A DNA stretch of 5,187 nucleotides. It comes from MGNI01 sp964353875 (GTDB lineage: Bacteria; Chloroflexota; Anaerolineae; Anaerolineales; E44-bin32). A program made the translations under genes and the position numbers. The notes beneath the pieces are model-generated. The model was not told the DNA's origin. It saw nothing but the letters and a program-made list of their open reading frames with translations, and searched no databases. Each line of letters opens with the position of its first letter. The first letter of the stretch is position 1. Below, one piece after another: positions 4,855-5,187 of this stretch. The DNA lies in the NCBI GenBank assembly GCA_964353875.1, contig CAYGXU010000163.1, positions 1-5,187 of the forward strand, in the 5' to 3' direction.

Positions 4855-4990
4855 GCGTATAAACGAGGTTTCGCCCATACCAATGGGAAGACCCTTACAA
4901 TGGAGTGGGGGGAAGAGACCGGGGCAGGAGCCTGACTGGCCTTCTGACCAGCCGATGTAGAAAAATCGCATCGGCGGTTTGTGTCTTTAT
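4855..4990 (+). ncRNA. Candidate small RNA or attenuated rRNA leader
   Basis: A perfect promoter ends at 4848 and a strong hairpin with a T-rich tail spans 4947-4990, delimiting a transcript of about 130 nt. Inside, CCCAT (4874-4878) pairs with ATGGG (4883-4887) over an ACCA loop. No reading frame with a ribosome-binding site is visible. I do not recognise a known riboswitch, the 4.5S RNA core, or 6S RNA. If it does not terminate, it is simply the distal leader of the rRNA transcript. Ends are inferred from the promoter and hairpin, not observed. Confidence 0.4.
4947..4990 (+). terminator. Terminator-like hairpin between the two promoters
   Basis: ACC-A-GCCGATG (4947-4957, one bulged A) pairs with CATCGGC-GGT (4969-4978), giving ten pairs around an 11-nt A-rich loop. 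It is followed by TTGTGTCTTTAT, which is T-rich but interrupted. The stem stability is good; the imperfect T-tract lowers confidence. It lies before the boxA-like site, so polymerase from P1 would meet it unprotected. Confidence 0.55.
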
Positions 4991-4992
4991 CC

Positions 4993-5021
4993 TTGACAAC
5001 AGCATATGCTGATGATAGGAT
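4993..5021 (+). promoter_or_regulatory. rRNA-proximal promoter (P2)
   Basis: TTGACA (4993-4998) is separated by 17 nt from TAGGAT (5016-5021; 4 of 6 to the -10 consensus). Transcription would start near 5028, about 100 nt before the mature 16S end, a normal distance for an rRNA promoter. Confidence 0.75.
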
Positions 5022-5039
5022 ATCGTCCGCTCACTTCAA

Positions 5040-5052
5040 TGCACCTTAACAA
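5040..5052 (+). promoter_or_regulatory. boxA-like antitermination signal
   Basis: TGCACCTTAACAA matches 11 of 13 positions of the E. coli rRNA boxA (TGCTCTTTAACAA), where NusB-NusE bind to make polymerase resistant to termination. It lies about 12 nt after the P2 start. CTTCA (5034-5038) and TGAAG (5054-5058) flank it and can pair, placing boxA in a hairpin loop. Confidence 0.6.
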
Positions 5053-5106
5053 CTGAAGAGTGATAGGAAGACCTGCAAACTTTGGGTTTTGTAAACAAGA
5101 GCCAAT

Positions 5107-5124
5107 CCATATCATTCGATATGG
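5107..5124 (+). other. Hairpin just before the 16S 5' end
   Basis: CCATATC (5107-5113) pairs perfectly with GATATGG (5118-5124) over a 4-nt loop, ending 6 nt before the predicted mature 16S start. It may guide leader processing or folding of the 16S precursor. Confidence 0.5.
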
Positions 5125-5130
5125 TAAAGA

Positions 5131-5187
<57 letters not shown>

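Noticed and set aside
4641..4883. Overlapping plus and minus open frames around 4641-4883
   Set aside because: They run across the perfect promoter at 4821-4848 and lack ribosome-binding sites.

Overview
This 5.2 kb bacterial chromosomal window carries four recognisable protein genes, the first 57 nt of a 16S rRNA gene, and an unusually large share of non-coding DNA (about 590 nt at the left end, 580 nt between tatA and dnaX, and almost 1 kb between recR and the 16S gene). The 16S 5' end is clearly bacterial. The style of TatA, DnaX and YbaB reminds me most of Chloroflexota (Anaerolineae-like), but this is recollection of family style and not a search result. Base composition is near balanced.

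Layout, left to right. (1) Positions 1-590 contain no gene but hold several inverted repeats: a perfect 16-bp pair at 8-71, a small hairpin at 120-132, a hairpin at 431-453 and a bulged 14-bp stem at 476-553. They also hold one copy (R1, 197-336) of a diverged 140-nt repeat. (2) tatA, a small Tat translocation gene, lies on the minus strand (779 to 591) with its own extended -10 promoter and Shine-Dalgarno site. (3) A 580-nt stretch with no gene I can support leads to (4) dnaX (1360-3003, clamp-loader tau/gamma subunit), a 206-nt spacer, then ybaB/ebfC (3210-3545) and recR (3542-4147), which overlap by four bases. dnaX-ybaB-recR is a classic conserved bacterial cluster linking replication clamp loading, nucleoid DNA binding and RecFOR recombinational repair. 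A likely intrinsic terminator follows recR. (5) Positions 4192-5130 hold the second repeat copy (R2, 4197-4338), a 136-nt segment bounded by 12-bp inverted repeats (4448-4583), further hairpins, and then two strong sigma-70-like promoters in tandem (4821-4848 and 4993-5021), a boxA-like antitermination signal and the 16S start at about 5131.

The most interesting non-genic signals are two. First, R1 and R2 flank the gene block in the same orientation, are roughly 70% identical by hand alignment, and can form the same closing helix. R2 folds on paper into a three-helix junction. Second, a perfect-consensus promoter (TTGACA, 16 nt, TATAAT) is followed about 90 nt after its start point by a strong terminator-like hairpin that lies before the rRNA-proximal promoter and before boxA. 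This suggests either a separate small RNA of about 130 nt or an attenuated upstream rRNA promoter. Neither idea has been tested by folding software, homology search or expression data.
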